DNA from: Bacillota bacterium | Lineage (GTDB): Bacteria; Bacillota; Clostridia; Oscillospirales; Ruminococcaceae | Direction: 5' to 3' | DNA: 64,000 nt | NCBI GenBank assembly: GCA_023396225.1 | Contig: JAEWWT010000024.1 | Coordinates: 186,001-250,000, forward strand | In this document: positions 24,623-32,506 of the stretch, piece by piece | Layout: the number at the start of each line of letters is the position of its first letter | Position numbering within the stretch: position 1 is the stretch's first letter | The notes under the pieces: generated by a model | What the model saw: the letters and a program-made list of their open reading frames with translations, nothing else | Told to the model about the DNA's origin: nothing | Databases searched by the model: none | Position numbers and translations under genes: made by a program

Positions 24623-25381
24623 TTATCTGCAATATGCTCCGATTGCTTTACACATAAATTCTGCAGTACCTTCTGAATGTTTATCTATGTTCTTCTTGAA
24701 GCGTTCATCACCTACATACATTTCGCCAAGACCTGCAAGGATTTCCTTTGTGCAGTTGTAATTGTTTTCAGTAATGAAATCCTGCCACTTCTTTACAAGG
24801 CTTTGAGCAGAATTATCAGACGGGGATGCTCCGCTGTTCATACATTCTGAAAATTCTGCAATAATGCTGTCCATAGCAGTGTTCACCTCATTCCATTTTT
24901 GCTTGGAAAATGAAGATGTCTTATCAGAATACTGCTTGTATGCGTCAGTATTGCCCCATTTTTCTTTTGTCTCTGCTGCATATTTTTCACGTGCAGCATC
25001 ATATTCTTTGTTGTCAAATGCGTCAAAATTCATAGTATCTACTCCTTTTACTGCATCATCAAGAGCAGATATCAACCGTTCTATACGTTGCTTTTTCAGC
25101 ATAAGAAGTTGCTTCTGTTCAGATAATGCGTTTGTTTTATTATAGTTGGGAGAGGATAAAATTTCAGAAATGCTTTTAAGGGAAAAGTCTAGCTCACGAT
25201 AAAACATTATTTCCTGCATACGCAAAAGTGATTTTTCATCATAAAAGCGGTAACCATTCTGTTCGTCAACATATGATGGCTTCAGCAGGCCAATTTCATC
25301 GTAATAATGCAGTGTGCGCACACTGACACCTGTGAGCTTTGCTATTTCGTTAATCTGCATTCTGATTTGTTCTTTCTTCAT
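24623..25381 (-). CDS. MerR-family regulator with TipA-type ligand domain
   Basis: 252 residues. The MerR helix-turn-helix (INEIAKLTGVSVRTLHYYDEIGLL, residues ~10-33) is followed by a dimerisation coiled coil (about 85-125) and a C-terminal TipAS-like domain (about 130-250), which in relatives captures thiopeptide and other drugs. The gene lies behind a promoter with 19-bp spacing, the MerR hallmark, so it probably activates itself. The divergent methyltransferase may be a target. Confidence 0.87.
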   Translation of the reverse strand: MKKEQIRMQINEIAKLTGVSVRTLHYYDEIGLLKPSYVDEQNGYRFYDEKSLLRMQEIMFYRELDFSLKSISEILSSPNYNKTNALSEQKQLLMLKKQRIERLISALDDAVKGVDTMNFDAFDNKEYDAAREKYAAETKEKWGNTDAYKQYSDKTSSFSKQKWNEVNTAMDSIIAEFSECMNSGASPSDNSAQSLVKKWQDFITENNYNCTKEILAGLGEMYVGDERFKKNIDKHSEGTAEFMCKAIGAYCR

Positions 25382-25403
25382 TATCTCATCTCCTCTGATA
25401 CAG

Positions 25404-25434
25404 AGTATATACTATAACGTAACGTCAATGTCAA
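25404..25434 (-). promoter_or_regulatory. MerR-type 19-bp-spacer promoter and operator
   Basis: On the minus strand: TTGACA (25434-25429), a 19-bp spacer carrying the ACGTTACGT palindrome-like core, then TATACT (25409-25404). An over-long spacer of this kind is remodelled by MerR proteins bound within it. Confidence 0.7.
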
Positions 25435-25529
25435 TACCTTTTTAAAAAGTTTTTTAAAATTATTGCTTTGTATTGTAAGATTAAATCAATTTATATTTAT
25501 ATGTCAATAAGTTTTATGAATATAACCTC

Positions 25530-25558
25530 TGTACAAAATAATTTTATTGCTTTATAAT
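25530..25558 (+). promoter_or_regulatory. Possible promoter of the methyltransferase gene
   Basis: TGTACA (25530-25535), 17-bp spacer, TATAAT (25553-25558). Confidence 0.45.
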
Positions 25559-25602
25559 TATGCTGTGACAATTATTTTGCAAAGTTCTTACATGACAGGA
25601 GA

Positions 25603-26349
25603 ATGAATATGATTACAGACAGCAGAATTGACAACGGAAAAAGCTTTGATTGGGGTAAAGTTTCGCAAGAGTATGCAAAATACCGTGATATATATCCAAA
25701 AGATTTCTATGAAAAAATACACTCACTCGGTTTATGTACTGAAGGTCAGTATATTCTTGATTTAGGAACAGGAACAGGGGTATTGCCACGTAATATGTAC
25801 AGTTACGGTGAAAAGTTTATCGGCTCTGATATTTCAGAAAATCAGATAGAATTTGCTCGTAAACTTTCTGCTGAAAATAATATGGATATAAAATACTTTG
25901 CATCACCAGCAGAGGATGTTGACTTTCTGGATGGTACTTTTGACGTAATAACTGCCTGTCAATGCCATTTCTATTTCAAGCATAACATATTTGCTGAAAA
26001 GGCATACAAAATGCTCAAGAGAAGTGGAAAGCTTGCATTTTTATATATGGCATGGCTTCCTTTTGAAGACAGGATTGCAGGGGAGAGCGAAAAACTAATT
26101 CTCATATACAATCCTTCATGGTCAGGTTGTGGAGAAACCCGCCATAGCATTGTTGTTCCGGACGAGTATCTGCCTTATTTCAATGTAAAAGAAAATATTA
26201 CTTTTGATGTTAGCATACCATTTACTAAAGAAAGCTGGCATGGAAGAATGAAAGCTTGCAGAGGTGTAGGCGCATCACTTTCTCCATCTGAACTTGCAGA
26301 TTTTGAAAAAGATCATAAGCAAATGCTCAGTCAGAAAAAGATGAATTGA
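25603..26349 (+). CDS. Class I SAM-dependent methyltransferase with frameshifted C-terminus
   Basis: 248 residues, with SAM-binding motif I LDLGTGTGVL near residue 55. The substrate is unknown; relatives are often annotated as small-molecule methyltransferases. The reading frame ends ...MLSQKKMN, but an adjacent frame continues as S-E-K-D-E-L-N-I-L-H-Y-C-A-M-A-V-L-E-K-K to a stop at 26391-26393. That looks like the expected C-terminal strand and lies just before the terminator. A small indel near 26326-26335 therefore seems to have replaced about 17 residues. Either ATG 25603 or the ATG two codons later may start it (AGGAG site). Confidence 0.75.
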   Translation: MNMITDSRIDNGKSFDWGKVSQEYAKYRDIYPKDFYEKIHSLGLCTEGQYILDLGTGTGVLPRNMYSYGEKFIGSDISENQIEFARKLSAENNMDIKYFASPAEDVDFLDGTFDVITACQCHFYFKHNIFAEKAYKMLKRSGKLAFLYMAWLPFEDRIAGESEKLILIYNPSWSGCGETRHSIVVPDEYLPYFNVKENITFDVSIPFTKESWHGRMKACRGVGASLSPSELADFEKDHKQMLSQKKMN

Positions 26350-26392
26350 ACATTCTTCACTACTGTGCGATGGCTGTACTGGAGAAAAAATA

Positions 26393-26433
26393 AAAAACTA
26401 CCGCTGTGATTAATTTTTACAGCGGCAGTTTTT
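26393..26433. terminator. Terminator after the methyltransferase
   Basis: AAAAACTACCGCTGT / ACAGCGGCAGTTTTT hairpin, usable on both strands. Confidence 0.9.
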
Positions 26434-26445
26434 AGGCGTTTAAAA

Positions 26446-26871
26446 TTATCCAATATATCTTGTATGTTCAGAACTTTCTAAAATCATAATTCTAATGAAT
26501 ATGTTATCATCTAAAATAATATATTGATTTATATCATATGAAGTATGGGACATTGGACCTGGACTCACTTCATAAATTACAGTGTATTTGTTTCCGATTT
26601 TTTCTTCAGAAAAAACACTTTCCATAGATTTACGAAGCAATCGTAAACCACTTGTAATCATATATGCTGTTAAAATCAATAACAGTACAACTAATTTTAT
26701 CGTTTGTTTATTAGATATTTTTATAATATAGTAAAAAGTTAATATAGGAGGTACAAACCATAAAATAATAGCACCAACTCCAGCAATATCAATAAATCTT
26801 CCTGTTACAATAATAATCGAAAAAATTTGAAAAAATAATAATAAATTAAACGATAAAGCATCCTTTTTCAT
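26446..26871 (-). CDS. Small membrane protein of unknown function
   Basis: 141 residues from ATG 26871, six bases after a GGGGA site; an in-frame ATG at 26883 overlaps that site. Three hydrophobic stretches (about residues 8-24, 31-50, 58-76) are followed by an extracytoplasmic tail. I recognise no family. It is more AT-rich than its neighbours and lies between convergent and co-directional housekeeping genes, so it may be accessory DNA. Confidence 0.6.
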   Translation of the reverse strand: MKKDALSFNLLLFFQIFSIIIVTGRFIDIAGVGAIILWFVPPILTFYYIIKISNKQTIKLVVLLLILTAYMITSGLRLLRKSMESVFSEEKIGNKYTVIYEVSPGPMSHTSYDINQYIILDDNIFIRIMILESSEHTRYIG

Positions 26872-26906
26872 ATTAATCCCCATTTTGTCACTAATAAATT
26901 TTAAAA

Positions 26907-27851
26907 TTACTTGAACATTTTAAGCTTGATGAAGATAAATGTTACTAAAACGCTGAGAATAACAGTCATAATAATTATTGTAGCAAATCCGAAAGGATTT
27001 TGCGAAAAAGGCATTCCGGCTGAATTGACATTCATTCCATATGCGCTGAAAATCATTGTCGGAATAGCCATAACAATTGTAATTACTGCAAGAATTTTCA
27101 TAACTATATTAAGGTTATTAGAAATTACAGAAGCAAATGCATCCATCATTCCACTTAAAATTCCACTGTATATGTTGGCCATTTCAATAGCTTGCTTGTT
27201 TTCGACTATTACATCTTCAAGCAATTCAGCATCATCAGGATATTTTTTTATCAGCTCTGTTCTGAGTAGCTTTTCAAGAACCATTTCATTAGAACGGAGA
27301 GCTGTAGTAAAATAAACAAGGCTCTTTTCCAGTTTAAGAAGTTCAATCAATTCGCGGTTCTGAGTTGATTTATGAAGTTCAGCTTCAACTGCTTCACTCT
27401 TTTTATCAATATTACGGAGATATTGCAGATACTGCGTTGCAGTCTGATAAAGAAACTGCAAAATAAAGCGTGATTTCATATTTGTATTGAATCCACGGAC
27501 TTTCCCATGTTCAAACGAACGTATTACAGGAGAATCTTCACTGCAAACTGTTATAATTACATCTTTTGAAATAATAATAGACATTGGTATTGTACTGTAT
27601 AATTCTTTATCACTTTTTTCTTCAAGAGTAGGAATATTGACAAGGACCATTGTATACCCGTCATCAGAATCAATACGTGAACGTTCATCTATATCAAGAG
27701 CTGCTTTTAAAACATCACTTTCAAGATTAAATTCTCCTGCAATATTTTGAATTTCCTGATCGTTTGGGGCAACCATCGAAACCCAGCAACCAGGTTGTGC
27801 ATTCTCTACCTGACTTAATTTTTCACTTTGTGTTAAATAATAACGAATCAT
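26907..27851 (-). CDS. CorA-family divalent metal ion transporter
   Basis: 314 residues from ATG 27851 (GAAAGGG site; the frame extends to 27890 without a site). A cytoplasmic funnel domain (about 1-245) precedes two C-terminal membrane helices with the YGMN signature of the CorA/MIT pore near residue 285. It should carry Mg2+ or related divalent ions. The predicted mRNA begins with a 14-bp perfect hairpin. Confidence 0.9.
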   Translation of the reverse strand: MIRYYLTQSEKLSQVENAQPGCWVSMVAPNDQEIQNIAGEFNLESDVLKAALDIDERSRIDSDDGYTMVLVNIPTLEEKSDKELYSTIPMSIIISKDVIITVCSEDSPVIRSFEHGKVRGFNTNMKSRFILQFLYQTATQYLQYLRNIDKKSEAVEAELHKSTQNRELIELLKLEKSLVYFTTALRSNEMVLEKLLRTELIKKYPDDAELLEDVIVENKQAIEMANIYSGILSGMMDAFASVISNNLNIVMKILAVITIVMAIPTMIFSAYGMNVNSAGMPFSQNPFGFATIIIMTVILSVLVTFIFIKLKMFK

Positions 27852-27892
27852 ACAAACAACCCTTTCGTAGCACACTATTCTTATAATCACAA

Positions 27893-27934
27893 TGCTATTA
27901 TATGTTATTGTTATTATAAGAACATATAATAGCA
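27893..27934 (-). promoter_or_regulatory. 5'-terminal hairpin in the corA leader
   Basis: Perfect 14-bp inverted repeat TGCTATTATATGTT / AACATATAATAGCA with a 14-base loop. It follows directly after an extended -10 (TGCTATAAT, minus strand, 27952-27944), so it would form the very 5' end of the mRNA. It does not match the M-box Mg2+ riboswitch. Confidence 0.6.
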
Positions 27935-28105
27935 GTAAAATTTATTATAGCATATTTTAATCATTTAAAGTTAACTTTTAAAAAAATTATAAGAAATTGA
28001 GATGTTTGTAATATATTTATTAGTATTATTTTATTAATACCATATACATTTATTTTTTATTAAACTTTCATCCACTAACACTACTCAATAATGGTATACT
28101 TAATT

Positions 28106-28921
28106 TTAGATAACGGCATTGTTATAAGCGTTTTCTATTGTTTCTCTTGTATAATTACCGGTCCTCCCCCAACTTGTAAAATTGATAGCTTTTTTACTGC
28201 AAACCAGAACACAACGTAAACAACGCAGACAATCATTGGATTTCTTGATAATAAGTTTTCCATCCTTCGTTATAAGATTTGATGTGGGACATGTTTTTGC
28301 ACATTGTCCGCAATTGATACAATTATTGTTTTTCTTAAGATTTCTATAAAACAAATTACCTAAAGTCATTTTTGATAAAGTCTGATAAAGCTTATGGTGG
28401 TGATTGTAATGAATTGGAATGTTTGGTTGGTTGTTTGAATTTAATATACTTATTACAAAGTTATCAATTTGCTGGTTAATTCCTTTACAAAAAACAGATC
28501 TTCCCTTAACAATCGGATAATTAGGATTTGAATAAATATAGGCACTTGCTCCCGGCGCTTTAAAATTATCCTGAGTGGAAACATGAAAACCTTTTTCCTG
28601 AAGTTTATCAATAATATAATAGTTACTATCAAGTGGATTAGAAGAATATGTAGAAAATACAAAGGCTATGTTTTGAGAACTGATTTTTGCAAGTTTATTT
28701 AAAAAATCAATTATTGTATCAGGTGGCATAAAATCATATACTGGATAACCGATTCCTAGAACATATTTACCACATTCAAAACTTCCAGTATCATTAAGAG
28801 CATCTTCTACAGGAATTAATTCTATATCATCAACTTCCTTTTCCCTGAATTTCTGAATTATTTTTTCAGACAGAAATTCTGTATTACCTGTAGCACTAAA
28901 ATAAACTATTTTTACTTGCAT
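28106..28921 (-). CDS. EFR1-type flavodoxin-ferredoxin fusion protein
   Basis: 271 residues. An N-terminal flavodoxin domain (IVYFSATGNTEFLSEKI) is followed by a C-terminal pair of [4Fe-4S] motifs (CINCGQCAKTCP near 203, CLRCLRCVLVC near 233). This architecture passes electrons between FMN and Fe-S clusters. Upstream lies a MarR gene in the same direction, 71 bases away across a hairpin, so MarR may control it. Confidence 0.85.
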   Translation of the reverse strand: MQVKIVYFSATGNTEFLSEKIIQKFREKEVDDIELIPVEDALNDTGSFECGKYVLGIGYPVYDFMPPDTIIDFLNKLAKISSQNIAFVFSTYSSNPLDSNYYIIDKLQEKGFHVSTQDNFKAPGASAYIYSNPNYPIVKGRSVFCKGINQQIDNFVISILNSNNQPNIPIHYNHHHKLYQTLSKMTLGNLFYRNLKKNNNCINCGQCAKTCPTSNLITKDGKLIIKKSNDCLRCLRCVLVCSKKAINFTSWGRTGNYTRETIENAYNNAVI

Positions 28922-28972
28922 ATACTTAATCTCCTTGATTATTAATCTAATTAACTATTATCTAAAATAAAA

Positions 28973-29001
28973 TTACAATAGTTTTCTATTCACTATTGTA
29001 A
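28973..29001. terminator. Hairpin between the marR-type and EFR1 genes
   Basis: Perfect 10-bp arms TTACAATAGT / ACTATTGTAA overlap the regulator's stop codon. It is T-rich on both sides. It can act as a terminator or attenuator between the two genes. Confidence 0.6.
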
Positions 29002-29448
29002 TTTTTTATCCATCATTTCTTCTAGTTTTCTCAGAAATAAATGTATAGTTTCCAATTCAGTATCAGATATAGATGAAAATTCTTTAACCATTTCTCCAAA
29101 AACCTGAGTTTCATTATTAAAGAAGTTTTCAACAGTTATCTTACCTTGCTGGGTAGTTTTCAGTATAACTATTCTCTCGTTATCTTTATTTCTGTACTTA
29201 AGAAGCATATTTTTACTGCAAAGTTTTTTTACTAACTGCGAAGCAGCGCTCTTAGTAATTGATAAATTCGATGCTATTTCAGTAATTGTCAGTTCAGAGT
29301 TTGTATTAACTAAACACAGAACCTGCATCTCAGCTGGATACAAATTTATATTATCACATACTTCTACGTTTTTTTTCTTAATAATAGTAAATTTATTGTG
29401 TATCCTAATAAATTGGTTATATAATTCCATTTGTTCTTTATTTTTCAT
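28993..29448 (-). CDS. MarR-family transcriptional regulator, probably leaderless
   Basis: 151 residues with a MarR winged helix at about 45-110 (LTITEIASNLSITKSAASQLVKKL). No ribosome site precedes ATG 29448. The promoter TTGACA-17-TATAAT ends six bases upstream, so the transcript is predicted to begin at or next to the A of the ATG. It probably regulates the downstream EFR1-type gene. Confidence 0.85.
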   Translation of the reverse strand: MKNKEQMELYNQFIRIHNKFTIIKKKNVEVCDNINLYPAEMQVLCLVNTNSELTITEIASNLSITKSAASQLVKKLCSKNMLLKYRNKDNERIVILKTTQQGKITVENFFNNETQVFGEMVKEFSSISDTELETIHLFLRKLEEMMDKKLQ

Positions 29449-29454
29449 ATTTAT

Positions 29455-29483
29455 ATTATATAGTAAAGCAACTTAATTGTCAA
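29455..29483 (-). promoter_or_regulatory. Consensus promoter for the leaderless marR-type gene
   Basis: Minus strand: TTGACA (29483-29478), 17-bp spacer, TATAAT (29460-29455). Only six bases separate the -10 box from the start codon. CAA...TTG half-sites lie in the spacer. Confidence 0.8.
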
Positions 29484-29506
29484 GCAAATAAATTAATTCC
29501 TGCATA

Positions 29507-29545
29507 AAAATAACCTCACAATTATATTTATTGTGAGGTTATTTT
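29507..29545 (-). terminator. Terminator after tRNA-Ser(GCU)
   Basis: Perfect 16-bp stem AAAATAACCTCACAAT / ATTGTGAGGTTATTTT, beginning at the CCA end of the tRNA. Confidence 0.9.
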
Positions 29546-29634
29546 GGCGGAGAAAGAGGGATTTGAACCCTCGCGCCAGTTTCCCGACCTACTCCCTTAG
29601 CAGGGGAGCCCCTTCACCACTTGGGTATTTCTCC
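29545..29634 (-). tRNA. tRNA-Ser (anticodon GCU)
   Basis: A 90-base cloverleaf on the minus strand. The acceptor stem GGAGAAA/TTTCTCC, a long class II variable arm, the anticodon loop CTGCTAA reading GCU, TTCAAAT in the T-loop and an encoded GCCA end are all visible. Confidence 0.95.
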
Positions 29635-29658
29635 ATAAGGTGAATTATATAAAAATCA

Positions 29659-29681
29659 ACGTCTCAGAGAAACTGAGACGT
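29659..29681 (-). terminator. Hairpin between the two tRNA-Ser genes
   Basis: ACGTCTCAG / CTGAGACGT stem with a five-base loop, followed on the minus strand by a T-rich run. It is a terminator or processing hairpin. Confidence 0.65.
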
Positions 29682-29694
29682 AATTTAGTTGTAA

Positions 29695-29783
<89 letters not shown>

Positions 29784-29814
29784 ATTTATTTACTTGTCAT
29801 CTAACGACTTAATT

Positions 29815-29843
29815 ATTATATCACAAAGCATAACGCTTGTCAA
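29815..29843 (-). promoter_or_regulatory. Promoter of the tRNA-Ser pair
   Basis: Minus strand: TTGACA (29843-29838), 17-bp spacer, TATAAT (29820-29815): full consensus. Confidence 0.85.
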
Positions 29844-29885
29844 GCAATTTTATAAAAAATGTGCAGATGTAATCATAATAATATA

Positions 29886-29928
29886 AGTATAATCGCCAGC
29901 AATTGTATATTTAACTGACGATTATACT
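29886..29928 (-). terminator. Probable terminator after the 101-residue hypothetical gene
   Basis: AGTATAATCG / CGATTATACT arms extended by an inner CAG/CTG. A T-rich run follows on the minus strand. Confidence 0.65.
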
Positions 29929-29941
29929 ATTTGTAATAAGG

Positions 29942-30247
29942 CTATAGTTTTTCTGTGAGAAGGTAATGGCATATTCCTGCAACGGTTATGCATGCAACTG
30001 CAGGCACTATATTTATTCTGCGCCTTTTTTTAGTAGTAACATAAACAGCTGCTGGCCCATCTTTGCTCCCTATTGCAACAATTTCAGTTGGGACATCCTT
30101 ATCAACAATAACCTTTGAGCTTCTTGGCGCAATCAGTGTTTTATAAAGCACCTCAGAAACAATACTTACTGCTGCACATTTTACCGCTTGACAGCGAATA
30201 GTGCAAAGCATTTCTTTAGCCTTTTTCTCACTTATATTCATATCCAT
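29942..30247 (-). CDS. Small conserved-looking protein with a C-terminal membrane segment
   Basis: 101 residues. A Cys-containing N-terminal helix, a central KVIVDKDVPTEIV segment, a KKRRR cluster and a single hydrophobic stretch near 78-97 are visible. I do not recognise a family. The only good ribosome site (AAGGAGG) is about 35 bases before ATG 30247, with a TGCTG/CAGCA hairpin between them. A second ATG lies two codons in. It is the last gene of the leftward tadA-GNAT group. Confidence 0.55.
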   Translation of the reverse strand: MDMNISEKKAKEMLCTIRCQAVKCAAVSIVSEVLYKTLIAPRSSKVIVDKDVPTEIVAIGSKDGPAAVYVTTKKRRRINIVPAVACITVAGICHYLLTEKL

Positions 30248-30291
30248 AAATTTTGTAATGCTGCTATAACAGCACTTTCCTCCTTAGAGCA

Positions 30292-31263
30292 CTAGTTAGT
30301 TATTTTCAATTCCATGTAAAAGTCATCCATAAAAAAACCGTTACCAATATCTGTTTTTTCAGATTTAAAAGTCTTGAAGCCTAATTTTTCGTATTTAGCA
30401 ATAGAGTTTGAGTTATGCTTGTTTACAGTCAGCCAGATTCGGTTTATATCTTTAGCTTTGCATATATTAGTAAGATTATTCAGAACTTCACGAGCATAAC
30501 CTCTTGAACGGTACTGATTCAAGATATACAGCTTAGAAAGAAACATCTCATTGTCATGTACAGAATAAGCAACATATCCGATATGCTGAGCGTTACGCTG
30601 AATGAAATAATAGTGATAATTGTGTTCTGCAATCTGGGCTTTCATAGCTGCTTTTGACTGGTATTTATCAAGCATGTACTCAATTTGTTCTGATGAAATA
30701 ATTGTTTTGTAGTGTTCGCACCAAATTTCACGTGCCATTGCATCAATTGTGTTGAGCTGTTCATCTGAGCGAGCTTCAATTAGTTTTATTGAACTGTTCA
30801 TTTTCTTATTGCGCATCTCCTTAAAGAAGCTTTTGAGAATTGTTTCACAATCTTGTCTCATAACTCCTGACTTAACCTTTGGATGATGATTATAGTCAAA
30901 TTCAAATAAGTTGGCAACAGAACCTGCAGAACCTGATTTTTTATCATATGCTCCGAAAACTACCCTGTCAATACGAGAGTTTATAATTGCTCCACAGCAC
31001 ATAGGACATGGTTCAAGCGTTACATAAATTGAACATCCTGACAACCGCCATCCACCCAGAAACTTGCACGCCTGATTAATAGCTATAATTTCAGCATGTG
31101 CAATGGAACTTCTGTCACATTCACGCCGGTTATATCCCTTGCCAACAATCAATCCGTCTGAATTTCTGACAACGACAGCTCCGACTGGCACTTCTCCCGC
31201 CATAGCAGCGGTTTCAGCCAGCTCAATGGCTTTTTCCATATAATAATTATCTGTATCTATCAT
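30292..31263 (-). CDS. tadA: tRNA adenosine-34 deaminase TadA fused to a GNAT acetyltransferase
   Basis: 323 residues. Residues 1-150 are a TadA deaminase with zinc motifs AHAEI and PCPMC, GEVPVGAVVV, and the C-terminal FFKEMR typical of TadA. Residues ~158-320 are a complete GNAT domain (LSKLYILNQYRSRGYA acetyl-CoA loop, WLTVNKHNSNSIAKYEKLGF). TadA makes inosine at the wobble position of tRNA-Arg(ACG) and is usually a stand-alone ~150-residue enzyme. The frame runs through the junction without interruption. Its acetyl acceptor is unknown. Confidence 0.88.
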   Translation of the reverse strand: MIDTDNYYMEKAIELAETAAMAGEVPVGAVVVRNSDGLIVGKGYNRRECDRSSIAHAEIIAINQACKFLGGWRLSGCSIYVTLEPCPMCCGAIINSRIDRVVFGAYDKKSGSAGSVANLFEFDYNHHPKVKSGVMRQDCETILKSFFKEMRNKKMNSSIKLIEARSDEQLNTIDAMAREIWCEHYKTIISSEQIEYMLDKYQSKAAMKAQIAEHNYHYYFIQRNAQHIGYVAYSVHDNEMFLSKLYILNQYRSRGYAREVLNNLTNICKAKDINRIWLTVNKHNSNSIAKYEKLGFKTFKSEKTDIGNGFFMDDFYMELKITN

Positions 31264-31266
31264 TTA

Positions 31267-32433
31267 TTATATCCTTATCTTCAGATTTAATATAAATAAA
31301 ATAAATATTAATGAAATTGAAATCAGTATGGCTTTGCTTGAGAGCATTGTAATAATCTTTTCGGAAAAAGGAAGGTACTGTGTTGAAATTTTCATATCGA
31401 GCTTTTCAGTATGATTTTTTACATATAATTTAATACAAATAATTCCTATAATAATAAAAATTAAGCACAATGATGATGATATTAATTCAAAAGATGTATG
31501 ATCAATGTTATTGTAAAGAGTAATTATAAAAAAATCCACTAAGTTTATAATTATACGCATAATAAATGATGAAATAATTGATCCTGTCCTCAGCAGAAAA
31601 TATGAAACTGCCACAGAAGTAAAAAATACATAACAAAATGATGATAAGTTGAATGTCATCAATGCAGTAACAGCACTTACAATAATTATTGCAAAAATAT
31701 CACCAAACTGACGAAAAAGTTGAATAAAAATGCATCTAAGTCCGAATTCTGAAATTATTGGAGAAAGAAATACTATGATCATAAAATAAAGAACGTTATA
31801 TTTTATATTGAAATTAGTATAATCTTGAGCAAAAGTTGAATTTATGTTTATTGTATCTAGGAAGAAGGTGAGTATCCTTGTCATGATAAAGCCTGTTCCT
31901 ATGAAAAGCATAGTAACAGGTACAGTAAGCTTAAAAAGCGGCTTGTTTATTATTTTTATCGGATACATAACCTGTATAGGTAGTTTAAGCTTTTTAAGAC
32001 AAATTATCAATGGATAGAGTACAAATAATATTAATCTTAATACATATATTGAACATATTAATAAAGGGTTTCCATATGTTTTATTTGCAAATACATCTAT
32101 TTTTATATCAAAGCCAAAATAAGAAAGTATCATAGGAAGAATATATGCACCAAAAATGTTGGCAATTATAAAAAAAATTATACACATACCCAAATAATGA
32201 CTTATCCCTTTCAGAGCGCTGGATTCAACAGCTTCAGGATAGTCTTTGATGAATCCTACGCCATGCTGATATGTAAGTTCATTAGGGTTTTGTGAAAAAT
32301 AAAAGCCGGTAGTGCCCTTATTTTGTTTTCTCCACTTTTTATAAGACTCATTATATTCCTTGTCCTGTTGTCGCCACTTCATATGGTCGTCATCTATATT
32401 ATTTATATTATTATTTTCTTTTAATTTAGTCAC
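31267..32433 (-). CDS. Multi-pass membrane protein, degenerate CPBP (Abi) fold
   Basis: About 388 residues from GTG 32433 (AGGGG site); the frame is open further upstream into the preceding gene, and GTG 32442 is an alternative. Eight or so membrane helices. One region resembles the CPBP intramembrane protease core, but the catalytic signatures are lost: EExxxR reads SEFGLR, the F-x3-H position reads TFN and the last HxxxN reads RIIIN. It is probably a non-proteolytic relative. A charged, Trp- and Lys-rich cytoplasmic N-terminus precedes the first helix. It ends three bases before tadA. Confidence 0.65.
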   Translation of the reverse strand: MTKLKENNNINNIDDDHMKWRQQDKEYNESYKKWRKQNKGTTGFYFSQNPNELTYQHGVGFIKDYPEAVESSALKGISHYLGMCIIFFIIANIFGAYILPMILSYFGFDIKIDVFANKTYGNPLLICSIYVLRLILFVLYPLIICLKKLKLPIQVMYPIKIINKPLFKLTVPVTMLFIGTGFIMTRILTFFLDTININSTFAQDYTNFNIKYNVLYFMIIVFLSPIISEFGLRCIFIQLFRQFGDIFAIIIVSAVTALMTFNLSSFCYVFFTSVAVSYFLLRTGSIISSFIMRIIINLVDFFIITLYNNIDHTSFELISSSLCLIFIIIGIICIKLYVKNHTEKLDMKISTQYLPFSEKIITMLSSKAILISISLIFILFILNLKIRI

Positions 32434-32506
32434 CGCGTACACCCCTATTAAAAATGCTCCCAGAGAGCACTGAGAGCAAAAATGTTCAGAATTATAAAAA
32501 CAAAAG

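Noticed and set aside
27851..28000. M-box magnesium riboswitch upstream of the CorA gene
   Set aside because: The leader is too short (about 85 bases) and lacks the M-box conserved segments; only a simple hairpin is present.
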